Origin: Trinickia soli
GTDB lineage: Bacteria; Pseudomonadota; Gammaproteobacteria; Burkholderiales; Burkholderiaceae
Assembly (NCBI RefSeq): GCF_002879855.1
Contig: NZ_PNYB01000001.1
Location: forward strand, 310,001 to 374,000
DNA: 64,000 nucleotides
Reading direction: 5' to 3'
The notes beneath the pieces were generated by a model, which did not search any database, was not told where the DNA came from, and saw only the letters and a program-made list of their open reading frames with translations. The position numbers were made by a program, and so were the translations under genes. This document shows positions 17,175-25,649 of the stretch, in pieces (within the stretch, counting starts at the first letter, position 1; the number at the start of each line of letters is the position of its first letter).

Positions 17175-18467
17175 CTAACGTTGCCTGCGTTCTGCAATGG
17201 CATCGGCGGCGACCTTCGTGAGATAAGTCATCTCCGCGGCAGCGAGCCCCAACGTGCCGTACATCGGTTCCAGGCCAAACCGGGCGAACGGCGCGGGAAT
17301 CGGCCGTCCTTCGGCGATCGCCGCCGCCAGCAGCTCCCCCGCCGCGGTGGTCGGTGCGACGCCATGGCCGCCGAAGCCCACCGCGTGCCAGACGCCGTCG
17401 GGGCATCGCCCGATCTGCGGCATCTTGTGACGCCCGTAGCTCATCAGGCCGCTCCACGCGTACTCGAACCTGACGCCCTCCAACTGTGGGTAGACGCGCA
17501 GCAGATCACGCATGAGGAGTCTCGCAATGACGTCGGGACGGCGTTCGAAAATCGATATGCGTCCGCCCCAGAGAATGCGCGTGTCCACTAACGGACGGTA
17601 GTAGTCGAACGAGAAACGCGTGTCGTATACGGCCGCCGCGCAATCGATGGCTTCCTTCAGGCGCGAACCCAGCGGTTCCGTCGCTGCTACGTAGGTCGCG
17701 ATCGGCAGGACAGCGCGTTCGACAGGGCGATAGACCCCTCGGGCATAGCCGCCGCCAACCATCACTACGTGGCTTGCGACGACCGACCCCGACCCGTTAG
17801 CAGTCCTGACCAGATGCCGATCGTGCTCTCGCTGAAATTGCAGCGCCGCGCTGTGCTCGTAGATGCGCACGCCGGCATCGGCGAGCGCTTTTGCGATCCC
17901 GAGCGCGTATTTGAGCGGATGGAAATGAAAGCCGTGGCGCTCGAGCAGGCCGCCGTGATAGCGCTCGGTCTTCAGGCGCTCGCGCAGCACGCCGCGTGGA
18001 ATCGGCTCCCACTCGGCGCCGAACGACGTGCGCATCAGTTCTCGCTGAGCGGCGAGCGCATCGGGGCGACCGAACCAATCGGCCAAAACGATGCCTGCGT
18101 TGACGACGTCGCAAGCGATATCGTGGCGTGCGATGCGCGCGCCGATCAGCTTGACGGCATCGAGCGTAAGACGATAAAGGGCGCGCGCATCATGCGGGCC
18201 GAGCGCGCGCAGCAGGTCGGCGCATTCGAGGCTGTATCCGCCGAAGACGAAACCGCCGTTGCGGCCCGATGCGCCGAAGCCGATGCGCTCGGCTTCGAGC
18301 ACGACGATGTCGCGCATCCCGCGCTCGACAAGGCCCAAAGCCGTAGCGAGTCCGGCGAAGCCGCCGCCGACGACGCAGACCGTAGCCTCTTCGCGCACGG
18401 TAGCCTGAGATGGATAGTGGGGGCGTTCGACGGTAGCTTCGTAGTAGCTCGCTGCGGCTGTTTTCAT
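17175..18467 (-). CDS. FAD-dependent amine oxidase (DadA/PuuB/AmaA-like), candidate L-pipecolate oxidase
   Basis: This encodes 430 residues. The FAD motif VCVVGGGFAGLATALGLVERG and the RIGFGASGRNGGFVFGG signature place it with gamma-glutamylputrescine oxidase (PuuB) and L-pipecolate oxidase (AmaA)-type flavoproteins; the C-terminal GVWHAVGFGGHGVAPTTAAGELLA is the second FAD contact. The ATG at 18467 follows AAGGG. It lies 19 bp after the beta-lactamase gene in the same direction and 3 kb from lysine/pipecolate genes that lack an obvious pipecolate oxidase. L-pipecolate oxidation to piperideine-6-carboxylate is therefore a reasonable guess, but oxidation of polyamine derivatives or GABA-like amines is equally compatible with the sequence. 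Confidence 0.75.
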   Translation of the reverse strand: MKTAAASYYEATVERPHYPSQATVREEATVCVVGGGFAGLATALGLVERGMRDIVVLEAERIGFGASGRNGGFVFGGYSLECADLLRALGPHDARALYRLTLDAVKLIGARIARHDIACDVVNAGIVLADWFGRPDALAAQRELMRTSFGAEWEPIPRGVLRERLKTERYHGGLLERHGFHFHPLKYALGIAKALADAGVRIYEHSAALQFQREHDRHLVRTANGSGSVVASHVVMVGGGYARGVYRPVERAVLPIATYVAATEPLGSRLKEAIDCAAAVYDTRFSFDYYRPLVDTRILWGGRISIFERRPDVIARLLMRDLLRVYPQLEGVRFEYAWSGLMSYGRHKMPQIGRCPDGVWHAVGFGGHGVAPTTAAGELLAAAIAEGRPIPAPFARFGLEPMYGTLGLAAAEMTYLTKVAADAIAERRQR

Positions 18468-18486
18468 GGGAGCCCTTGTTTTTGCG

Positions 18487-19425
18487 TTAAGCCACGTTTC
18501 GCACGATCGCACGAGCGACGTCCGCCAACGCGGCCTCGCGTGCGCGCACAGGGGCGGGCGACTGCGTCAAATAAACCGTTACGACGATCGGCTGGCGTTC
18601 CTGCGGCCATAACAGCCCGACATCGTTCGTCGTCCCACGTTCCCCCGTCCCCGTTTTGTCGGCCACACGCCAATTGCCCGGGACACCGGCGCGAAGACGC
18701 GTATCGCCGGTGCGATTGCCGACGCCCCATGCGAGCAGGCGCGCACGCGACGCCGCCGTCAATGCATCGCCCAGCAGCACTTCGCGCAGATCGTTCAGCA
18801 TGGCGATAGGCGTCGTGGTGTCGCGTGGATCGCCAGGAATGGCTTCGTTCAGCGAAGGTTCGTTGCGGTCCAGGCGGGTGACAGTATCACCCAAGCGCCT
18901 CATGAACGCGGTGAAGCCGGCAGACCCGCCCACGGTATCGAGCAGCAGGTTCGCAGCCGTGTTGTCGCTCATCGTGACGATGGCGTCGCAGAGCTCCGCG
19001 ATGGTCATTCCGGGTGCGCCCGTGCGCTCGCGCGTGACGGGGGCGTATTGATCGATGCGGTCTTGCCCGAAGACAATGCGCCGTTCGAGGTTTTCCTCCC
19101 CCCGGTCGACCCGCGCCAGAACATTGGCCGCAAGCATCAGCTTGAAGGTGCTGCATATCGGGAAGCGCTCGCCGACCCGGTGTCCGGCGCGCATGCCCGT
19201 TTCCATATCGAGGAGGGCCACGCCCAGCCGCCCGTCGACGCTGCGTTCGATCGAAGCCAGCTCGGCTTCGATCGCTTTGGCTCGCGCGGCGATGCGATCT
19301 GTCGGGTGTGCGTCGCGGCCGTTCGACGCCGCGCGTGTGCCTTTGGACGATCCGGCCAACACGGGAGCCGATAGGCCAGCTATGATCCCGCCCAGCGCGG
19401 TACCGAGAAACACTCTTCTTTGCAT
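18487..19425 (-). CDS. penA: Class A beta-lactamase, PenA type
   Basis: This encodes 312 residues. All active-site elements are present: S92-T-F-K95 (catalytic Ser and Lys), S153-D-N, E189-P-S-L-N193 (the E166xxxN170 loop) and K257-T-G. A Cys directly precedes the catalytic Ser, as in Burkholderia PenA enzymes, but no partner Cys follows the KTG motif. The N-terminus MQRRVFLGTALGG resembles a twin-arginine signal, as described for Burkholderia PenA, so the enzyme may be exported folded by Tat. The ATG at 19425 has a GGAG site 7 bp upstream; a start at 19467 is less likely. It is transcribed divergently from a LysR gene, the penR-penA layout. Confidence 0.93.
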   Translation of the reverse strand: MQRRVFLGTALGGIIAGLSAPVLAGSSKGTRAASNGRDAHPTDRIAARAKAIEAELASIERSVDGRLGVALLDMETGMRAGHRVGERFPICSTFKLMLAANVLARVDRGEENLERRIVFGQDRIDQYAPVTRERTGAPGMTIAELCDAIVTMSDNTAANLLLDTVGGSAGFTAFMRRLGDTVTRLDRNEPSLNEAIPGDPRDTTTPIAMLNDLREVLLGDALTAASRARLLAWGVGNRTGDTRLRAGVPGNWRVADKTGTGERGTTNDVGLLWPQERQPIVVTVYLTQSPAPVRAREAALADVARAIVRNVA

Positions 19426-19529
19426 CTGTTCGCTCCGTTGAAAAAGCAATGAATATCGCGTTTTCACCGGTCGCAGACAATCGATGTTAATTTTTCAGAC
19501 ACATAACCATTTCTTTCGGGTCGTCGGGT

Positions 19530-20396
19530 ATGGCCAGACAATTGCCGCTCAATGCGTTGCGCGCCTTCGAATCGTCGGCGCGCCATTTGAGCTTCACGCG
19601 CGCTGCGCGCGAACTGAACGTGACGCAGGCCGCCGTGAGCCAGCAAGTGCGGGCGCTCGAAGACCGGCTGGGCGCCCGGTTATTTACGCGATTGCCGCGC
19701 GGCCTCGCGATGACCGATGAGGGATTGGCGCTGCTGCCCGTGGTGTCCGACGCATTCGGCCGCATCGATGCCGTGCTGAGGCAATTCGAAGGCGGACATT
19801 TCCATGAAGTCCTGACGCTCGGCGTGGTCGGCACATTCGCCGTCGGCTGGCTCATGCCACGCCTGAGGCGATTTCGCGCCGCCCATCCGTTCGTCGAATT
19901 GCGGCTGTTGACGCACAACAATCTCGTCGATTTCGGTGCGGAGGGCTTCGATTTCGCGATTCGCTTCGGGGACGGCAATTGGCCCGGCACGCAAGCTGCG
20001 GCTTTGCTGGACGCGCCGCTCAGCGCCTTGTGCGCGCCGGAGCTCGCGCAGCGCCTGCACGAGCCGCGCGATCTTGCCGCGCAAACGCTGCTGCGGTCGT
20101 ATCGTCGCGACGAGTGGGCGCTCTGGTTCGCGCAAGCGGGACTGCCCGTGCCAGCGGTTCGCGGGCCCGTGTTCGATTCGTCGCGCCTGATGGTGGAAGC
20201 CGCCATGCAAGGCGCGGGCGTTGCGCTGGCGCCGGCGCGCATGTTCGAACGCGAGCTTCAGTCGGGGCGTTTGGTGCGCGCCTTCGAACTCGAAGTCTGC
20301 ACGGGTAGTTACTGGCTGACCTGGCTCAAGTCCAAGCGCCTGACGCCGGCCATGCAGGCATTTCGTACGTGGATCGCAGCGGAGGCTGCGACATAG
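19530..20396 (+). CDS. penR: LysR-family regulator, PenR/AmpR type
   Basis: This encodes 288 residues. An N-terminal winged helix (PLNALRAFESSARHLSFTRAARELNVTQAAVSQQVRALEDRLGARLFTR) is followed by an effector domain of the GcvA/AmpR class. It is divergent from the class A beta-lactamase, with 104 bp between the two starts, the arrangement in which AmpR/PenR controls beta-lactamase in response to muropeptides. I infer the same role and that it may also control the flavoenzyme gene behind penA. The intergenic AT-rich stretch near 19470-19510 is the likely operator, though I could not fix its boundaries. Confidence 0.85.
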   Translation: MARQLPLNALRAFESSARHLSFTRAARELNVTQAAVSQQVRALEDRLGARLFTRLPRGLAMTDEGLALLPVVSDAFGRIDAVLRQFEGGHFHEVLTLGVVGTFAVGWLMPRLRRFRAAHPFVELRLLTHNNLVDFGAEGFDFAIRFGDGNWPGTQAAALLDAPLSALCAPELAQRLHEPRDLAAQTLLRSYRRDEWALWFAQAGLPVPAVRGPVFDSSRLMVEAAMQGAGVALAPARMFERELQSGRLVRAFELEVCTGSYWLTWLKSKRLTPAMQAFRTWIAAEAAT

Positions 20397-20485
20397 GGCC
20401 AAGATCGGCGCGCCAACGCGCGGCATGCCGACGCGCTCGGCGCTGCACAAAAAGACAATCCATTACGGCTGGTTAGGACTGCTGA

Positions 20486-21385
20486 TCAATCCGCCTTCGG
20501 CGTCAGCGACACGAGCCATTGCGATAGTGCAACGAATGGTTCGTCGTTCGCGACGGCGTCGGGGGCGACGAGGTAATAGCCGGCGTCGCTGGCGAGCGGC
20601 AGATCGAGCGGGGCCGTCAACCGTCCCGAGGCAAGTTCGTCGGCAATCAGAATGTGCGGCATCAGCGCGACGCCCATGCCCGCGAGTGCAGCGCTCGACA
20701 ACATCGTAAACAGCTCATAGCGCGGGCCGCGCACGGCGCGCGCATCGTCCCCGAAGCCCTGTGCGCGGAACCACTCGCGCCAGGCGTCGGGGCGCGTCGA
20801 CAGGTGCAATAGCGGCATGTCGACCAACCGTTCGCGCGTGAGCGGCGCGGCTTCGGATGCGAGCGCCGGGCTGCAGACCGGCACGGCATTGCCTTCGCGA
20901 AAAAGCAGCGCGCCTTGCGTGCCGGGCCATACCGAGCGGCCGAAGTAGACGGCTGCGTCGAACGGCGAATCGCTGAAGAGAAACGGCTCCGTTCGGATCG
21001 AAAGGTTCACCGTAATGTCCGGCCGTAGCGCGCGAAACTGCGGCAAGCGCGGAATCAGCCATTGACTCGCGAAAGTCGGGACGACGGCAAGTTCGAGCAC
21101 GCGGCCCACGCCGCGCTGCGCCATCAGCTCCAACGTATCGCGTTCGATGCGCTCCAGACTCTTACGAATCTGCATGGCGTAATGCCGCCCATGCGGCGTT
21201 AGCACGACCCGCTTCTTGATGCGCAGGAACAAAGCGACGCCAAGCCGGTTCTCGAGCGAAGCGATTTGTCGGCACACGGCACTTTGCGTCAGCGCAAGCT
21301 CGTCGGCCGCGCGCGTAAAGCTCTCGTGTCGCGCCGACGCTTCGAACACCTGTAGCGCAGCGAGATTGGGGATGCCTTTTCTCAT
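20486..21385 (-). CDS. LysR-family regulator (GcvA-like), probable lysine-catabolism regulator
   Basis: This encodes 299 residues with an N-terminal winged helix ([47 protein letters not shown]) and a type 2 periplasmic-binding-like effector domain. It is divergent from the HglS-like gene at 21586 across 200 bp, so it most likely regulates the 2-oxoadipate/aminoadipate genes. The ligand is unknown; a pathway intermediate such as 2-aminoadipate or 2-oxoadipate would be a natural choice. Confidence 0.85.
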   Translation of the reverse strand: MRKGIPNLAALQVFEASARHESFTRAADELALTQSAVCRQIASLENRLGVALFLRIKKRVVLTPHGRHYAMQIRKSLERIERDTLELMAQRGVGRVLELAVVPTFASQWLIPRLPQFRALRPDITVNLSIRTEPFLFSDSPFDAAVYFGRSVWPGTQGALLFREGNAVPVCSPALASEAAPLTRERLVDMPLLHLSTRPDAWREWFRAQGFGDDARAVRGPRYELFTMLSSAALAGMGVALMPHILIADELASGRLTAPLDLPLASDAGYYLVAPDAVANDEPFVALSQWLVSLTPKAD

Positions 21386-21585
21386 CGTCCGGGTTGGCCG
21401 TTTGTGCAGGCAAACGGCGAGTTGGTGATTTTTTGGAATGAAGTCGTGAGTTTAAATCAATTGTTACGACGGCGTCGGGCGACGGACAATCCATTTTGTC
21501 AGGCGCTTATGTGTTCCTGGGTCCTCAGCTTCGCTGCAGTCCGGGAGAAGGGCGTCGCTCCAGACGAAAAATCGGGGAACGATAG

Positions 21586-22605
21586 ATGAACAGCAATCTC
21601 GACGCCATGCTCGAAGCCGCTCGCGGCCCGGGTGCCGCCCATCAGTTGGTGCAATTGATGAACGTACCGCCTTTGCTGGAAACCTGCGAGGCCGGTGTCG
21701 TCACGCGTGCCGAGTTGGCCCAGGCGCTCAATATGGCGCTGTTCGCCGGTTTGCTCGAACGTGTGCCGACGGGGCGCGCCTACACGGACGACGTCGTGCG
21801 CGAGGGCGCGCGCGTGCAGTTCGATCACGGCGCGTTGCGCACGGTGCGTTGGCCCCATTGCGGCGCGTTGCCTCCGGGCGAAGCCGCCTTCACGCGCATC
21901 CTCAAGCCGCTCGGCTATCGCTTGAACGGGACCTATCCGTTGGACCGCATCAGGATGACCGGGCGCTCCTACGCGCACTTGGACGCGCCTGAACACATTG
22001 CGCAGTTTTTCGTCAGCGAGTTGCATCCCGAGCGCTTTTCGCCGTCGTTTCAGCAAGCCGTGACGAATGTCGTGGGCTCCAGCGTCGATCCGCTCACTCC
22101 TTGGGCTGTGGCCTCGCTCGCGGAGCTCGAGCGTGATGCTTCGCTGCCGCTTGCCGACGCCTGCGCGTTGCTGCCCATCCTCGTGCGTTGCTTCGATCGC
22201 CAACACGCGACGCCGCGCTTGGCGGATTACCTGACGTTGTTGCAAGAGTCCGCGGAAATGGCCTGGATTGCGACGGAAGGCAACGCCTTCAATCATGCGA
22301 CGGATCGCGTAGCGGACGTATTCGCGGTCGCCGACGCGCAGCGGGCACTGGGTCGGCCGATCAAGGAGCGTGTGGAAGTGTCGAAGTCGGGCCGTGTCAA
22401 ACAGACGGCGTTCCAGGCCGACCCCGTCGTACGCGTCTTCCTGGACGAGCAGGGCGGCGACGTACGTCGAGAAGTGCCCGGGTCGTTCTACGAATTCATC
22501 ACGCGCGACGTCTTTGTCGACGAAGCCTCGGGCCGCGAGGCGCTCGATCTCGGGTTCGACGCCGGCAACGCAACCGGTATTTTCAAAATGACCGCAGCGG
22601 CATGA
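21586..22605 (+). CDS. hglS: 2-oxoadipate dioxygenase/decarboxylase (DUF1338, HglS-like)
   Basis: This encodes 339 residues of the DUF1338 family, in which the Pseudomonas putida enzyme turns 2-oxoadipate into D-2-hydroxyglutarate in lysine breakdown. The expected iron ligands are visible: H81 in FDHGALRTV, H237 in NHATDRV and E303 in SFYEFITRD, matching the two-His-one-Glu triad of the family. Spacing between the ligands is also close to that of the characterised enzyme. It is followed, 46 bp later, by an aminotransferase that would make 2-oxoadipate from 2-aminoadipate. The start at 21586 follows a GGGGAACGATAG stretch, a modest ribosome site. Confidence 0.9.
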   Translation: MNSNLDAMLEAARGPGAAHQLVQLMNVPPLLETCEAGVVTRAELAQALNMALFAGLLERVPTGRAYTDDVVREGARVQFDHGALRTVRWPHCGALPPGEAAFTRILKPLGYRLNGTYPLDRIRMTGRSYAHLDAPEHIAQFFVSELHPERFSPSFQQAVTNVVGSSVDPLTPWAVASLAELERDASLPLADACALLPILVRCFDRQHATPRLADYLTLLQESAEMAWIATEGNAFNHATDRVADVFAVADAQRALGRPIKERVEVSKSGRVKQTAFQADPVVRVFLDEQGGDVRREVPGSFYEFITRDVFVDEASGREALDLGFDAGNATGIFKMTAAA

Positions 22606-22651
22606 CCGCGTGACGTCAGATCCGCATAGGCCTCGTGCAAAGAGGATATCG

Positions 22652-23893
22652 ATGACATCAAGCACTCCGATGAGCCCGGCTGTGGAAGATGAGGCCTATC
22701 CGTTCGCAGCTCCGTTTCGTGCGCCGCAAGGCTCGCCGATCCGAGAATTGTTCAAGTACGTGGGTCGTCCCGGCATGATTTCATTCGCGGGCGGCTACCC
22801 GTCGAAGGATTTGTTCGATCGCGAAGGCATCGCGCAAGCGCTCGATGCGGCCTATCGCAGCGATCCGATCGCGTGCCTGCAATATGGCGACACGGCCGGT
22901 GCACCGCTGCTGCGACGGTCGCTGGCGCAACTCATGGCCGCGCGTGGCGTCGATTGCTGTGCCGAAGACGTCGTCGTGACCACGGGGTCGCAGCAGGGCT
23001 TCGATCTGTTGCTGCGCACGTTGATCGCGCCCGGCGATACCGTGCTGATCGAGGAGCCGGCTTATCCCGCCGCGATCCAGGCACTGCGGCTCGCAGGTGC
23101 GCATATCGTGGCTGTGCGCACCGATATCGACGGCATCGACGTCGATGCGCTGGCCGCACAGCTCGACGCACTGCCCGCAGCAAGCAAGCCGAAGCTGCTT
23201 TATACCGTTCCGACATTCGCCAACCCCACCGGTGCCACGTTGCCCCAAGCGCGGCGTGAAGCGTTGTTGCGGCTCGCGGTGGCGCGGCGCATCGTACTCG
23301 TCGAAGACGACCCTTACGGCGAGTTGCGCTTTTCCGGTACGGCCGTGCCGCCGCTGCTCGCAATGGCCGAGGCCTGCCCCGGCGCCAGAGATTGGGTGGT
23401 CTACTTCGGCAGCTTGTCGAAAATCGTCGCTCCGGGGCTGCGCATCGGCTGGACGGTCGCGCCTGCGCCGATAGCGCGCCGCATGATCGTGGCCAAACAG
23501 ACGAGCGATTTATGCACGGCCCCGCTTTCGCAAGAGACGGCGCGTCATTATCTCGACAGCGGCGCGTTCGAGGTGCATTTGCGATCGATCGTCGGCGCTT
23601 ATCGCTCGCGCTGCGACGCATTGCTGAAGGCGCTCGCGCATTTCGCCCCGCATGACATCGAATTCAGCGCACCGGCGGGCGGAATGTTCGTCTGGGCGCG
23701 GTTGACGGGCGGCCGCGATGCCGGCGAAGTGCTCAAGCGCGCCATCGAGCAGAACGTCATGTTCGTTCCCGGCGTAGCATTCTTCGTTCGCGAGCCGGAT
23801 CCGAGTACCTTGCGGCTGTCGTTTGCCGCACCGGGCGAAGCCGAGGCATTCGAAGGCGCGCGTCGATTGGCCCTGGCGCTGGCGCAACATTAG
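22652..23893 (+). CDS. PLP-dependent aminotransferase, probable 2-aminoadipate transaminase
   Basis: This encodes 413 residues of the fold type I class I/II family related to LysN and to the MocR catalytic domain. Visible landmarks are MISFAGGYPSKDLFD, CLQYGDTAGAPLLRRSLAQLM, TTGSQQGFDLL, VPTFANPTGATLP, EDDPYGELRF and the PLP-Lys region GSLSKIVAPGLRIGW. There is no fused DNA-binding domain. Following the HglS-like gene and preceding the piperideine-6-carboxylate dehydrogenase, it fits conversion of L-2-aminoadipate to 2-oxoadipate. The ATG at 22652 has an AGAGGA site; an in-frame start at 22610 is weaker. Confidence 0.87.
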   Translation: MTSSTPMSPAVEDEAYPFAAPFRAPQGSPIRELFKYVGRPGMISFAGGYPSKDLFDREGIAQALDAAYRSDPIACLQYGDTAGAPLLRRSLAQLMAARGVDCCAEDVVVTTGSQQGFDLLLRTLIAPGDTVLIEEPAYPAAIQALRLAGAHIVAVRTDIDGIDVDALAAQLDALPAASKPKLLYTVPTFANPTGATLPQARREALLRLAVARRIVLVEDDPYGELRFSGTAVPPLLAMAEACPGARDWVVYFGSLSKIVAPGLRIGWTVAPAPIARRMIVAKQTSDLCTAPLSQETARHYLDSGAFEVHLRSIVGAYRSRCDALLKALAHFAPHDIEFSAPAGGMFVWARLTGGRDAGEVLKRAIEQNVMFVPGVAFFVREPDPSTLRLSFAAPGEAEAFEGARRLALALAQH

Positions 23894-23896
23894 GCA

Positions 23897-23940
23897 GCGT
23901 TCGCGCGTCATGCATCCGCTTGCGGATGCCGCGCGAACGC
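23897..23940 (+). terminator. Long hairpin just after the aminotransferase gene
   Basis: An 11-bp outer stem (GCGTTCGCGCG, 23897-23907, with 23930-23940) encloses a 7-bp inner stem (GCATCCG/CGGATGC) with a CTTG loop; four bases bulge on the left arm. It starts 3 bp after the stop codon and is followed by GTTTC. The stem strength suggests a terminator or RNA 3'-end stabiliser separating the aminotransferase from the dehydrogenase gene. Confidence 0.65.
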
Positions 23941-24039
23941 GTTTCAATCGCAGACGTGGGGTGCTTCCCGCCGCATGATGGCGGACGAAGCATCCAGGAT
24001 GAACCGATCGTAGTTTCGAATCGACCTAAAGAGGACGTG

Positions 24040-25551
24040 ATGGTAGTCAACGACATTCTTGCAGCGCTCAACGTCGACCTTTCGGCCTGGAAGGGCGACG
24101 CCCTGGCGGCCCGCTCGCCGCGCGACGGCGCCACGCTCGCGACGCTCGCCGTCGATTCCGCCGCCGATGCGGAGCGCAAGATCGACGCGGCCCATGCTGC
24201 GTTCTTGAAGTGGCGCACCGTGCCGGCGCCGTTGCGCGGCGAACTCGTACGCGTGTTCGGCAACGTCCTGCGCGAGCATAAGGATGCGCTCGGCCGGCTC
24301 GTGACGCTCGAAGCCGGCAAGATCCGTTCGGAAGGCCTTGGCGAAGTGCAGGAAATGATCGACATCTGCGACTTCGCAGTCGGGCTCTCTCGTCAGCTCT
24401 ATGGTCTGACGATCGCATCGGAACGCCCGGGCCACCGCATGATGGAAACGTGGCATCCGCTCGGGGTATGCGGCGTGATTTCCGCCTTCAATTTCCCCGT
24501 GGCCGTTTGGGCCTGGAACGCAGCGCTGGCATTCGTCTGCGGCGATCCGATCGTCTGGAAGCCGTCGGAAAAGACCCCGCTCACAGCCATCGCATGCCAG
24601 GCCTTGTTTGCGCAAGCCGTGCGCGAGTTCGACAAGGCACACCCGGGCGTGGCGCCGGAAGGGCTGCTGCAATTGGTGATCGGCGGCCGGGAGGTCGGCG
24701 AGGCTTTGACCCGATCGCACAAGGTGCCGCTCGTGAGCGCGACTGGCAGCGTGCGCATGGGCATGGAAGTGGCGCAGACGCTGAGCAAGCGTCTCGGCCG
24801 CAGCATTCTGGAATTGGGCGGCAACAACGGCATGATCGTCGCCCCGAGCGCCGACCTGGACCTCGTCGTGCGCGCGGTGACCTTTGCGGCCGTGGGCACG
24901 GCCGGTCAGCGCTGTACGACGCTGCGTCGCTTGATCGTGCATCGCAGCGTCGTCGATGCGCTGCTGCCGCGACTTGAAAAAGCGTTCGCATCGGTCAAGG
25001 TCGGCGATCCGCTCGAAGCCGGTACGCTCGTGGGGCCGCTGATCGATCGCGGCTCGTTCGACGCCATGCAAACGGCGCTGGCCGAGGCGCGTAAGGACGG
25101 TGGGCAGGTGATGGGCGGCGAGCGCGTCGACGTCGGCCACGAAGGGGCGTACTACGTGCGTCCCGCGATTGTGCGCATGCCGGCCCAGACGGCTGTTGTC
25201 GAGCGCGAGACGTTCGCGCCGATCCTCTACGTGCTGACCTACGACGACTTCGAGCAGGCGCTCGCCGTGCATAACGCGGTGCCGCAAGGATTGTCGTCGG
25301 CCATCTTCACGAACGACATGCGCGAGGCCGAGCAATTCATGTCGGTGGCCGGCAGCGATTGCGGCATCGTCAATGTGAATATCGGCACGAGCGGCGCCGA
25401 GATCGGCGGTGCGTTCGGCGGCGAGAAGGAAACGGGCGGCGGCCGGGAATCGGGTTCCGACTCGTGGAAGAGCTACATGCGCCGGGCGACGAACACGATC
25501 AACTACAGCCGCGAGTTGCCGCTTGCACAAGGCGTGAAGTTCGACGTGTGA
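24040..25551 (+). CDS. amaB: L-piperideine-6-carboxylate / 2-aminoadipate-semialdehyde dehydrogenase (ALDH7-like)
   Basis: This encodes 503 residues of the aldehyde dehydrogenase superfamily, closest in pattern to ALDH7 (antiquitin, AmaB, PCD). The catalytic Cys is in GTAGQRCTTLRRL and the general-base Glu in ILELGGNNG; the C-terminal ESGSDSWKSYMRRATNTINYS is characteristic of ALDH7. The enzyme oxidises the semialdehyde in equilibrium with piperideine-6-carboxylate to L-2-aminoadipate, the substrate of the upstream aminotransferase. The ATG at 24040 has an AAAGAGG site; a start at 23920 is not supported. It may have its own promoter after the hairpin at 23897-23940. Confidence 0.9.
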   Translation: MVVNDILAALNVDLSAWKGDALAARSPRDGATLATLAVDSAADAERKIDAAHAAFLKWRTVPAPLRGELVRVFGNVLREHKDALGRLVTLEAGKIRSEGLGEVQEMIDICDFAVGLSRQLYGLTIASERPGHRMMETWHPLGVCGVISAFNFPVAVWAWNAALAFVCGDPIVWKPSEKTPLTAIACQALFAQAVREFDKAHPGVAPEGLLQLVIGGREVGEALTRSHKVPLVSATGSVRMGMEVAQTLSKRLGRSILELGGNNGMIVAPSADLDLVVRAVTFAAVGTAGQRCTTLRRLIVHRSVVDALLPRLEKAFASVKVGDPLEAGTLVGPLIDRGSFDAMQTALAEARKDGGQVMGGERVDVGHEGAYYVRPAIVRMPAQTAVVERETFAPILYVLTYDDFEQALAVHNAVPQGLSSAIFTNDMREAEQFMSVAGSDCGIVNVNIGTSGAEIGGAFGGEKETGGGRESGSDSWKSYMRRATNTINYSRELPLAQGVKFDV

Positions 25552-25566
25552 GACCGGTCGGAGCGA

Positions 25567-25596
25567 CGATAGACCCTGCTCGTGCGGGGTCTATCG
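25567..25596. terminator. 10-bp hairpin between convergent genes
   Basis: CGATAGACCC (25567-25576) pairs with GGGTCTATCG (25587-25596) around a 10-nt loop. It lies 15 bp after the dehydrogenase stop and 54 bp from the stop of the opposite gene, so it may serve both directions. No T-run follows. Confidence 0.55.
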
Positions 25597-25649
25597 CCCG
25601 TCGGAACGTTGGCGCGTCCGGCTGCAGGGCCTTTCGGAAGGCGCCCGGA

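Noticed and set aside
23944-25530. 528-residue minus-strand frame
   Set aside because: It is antisense to the ALDH7-like gene and has no motifs.
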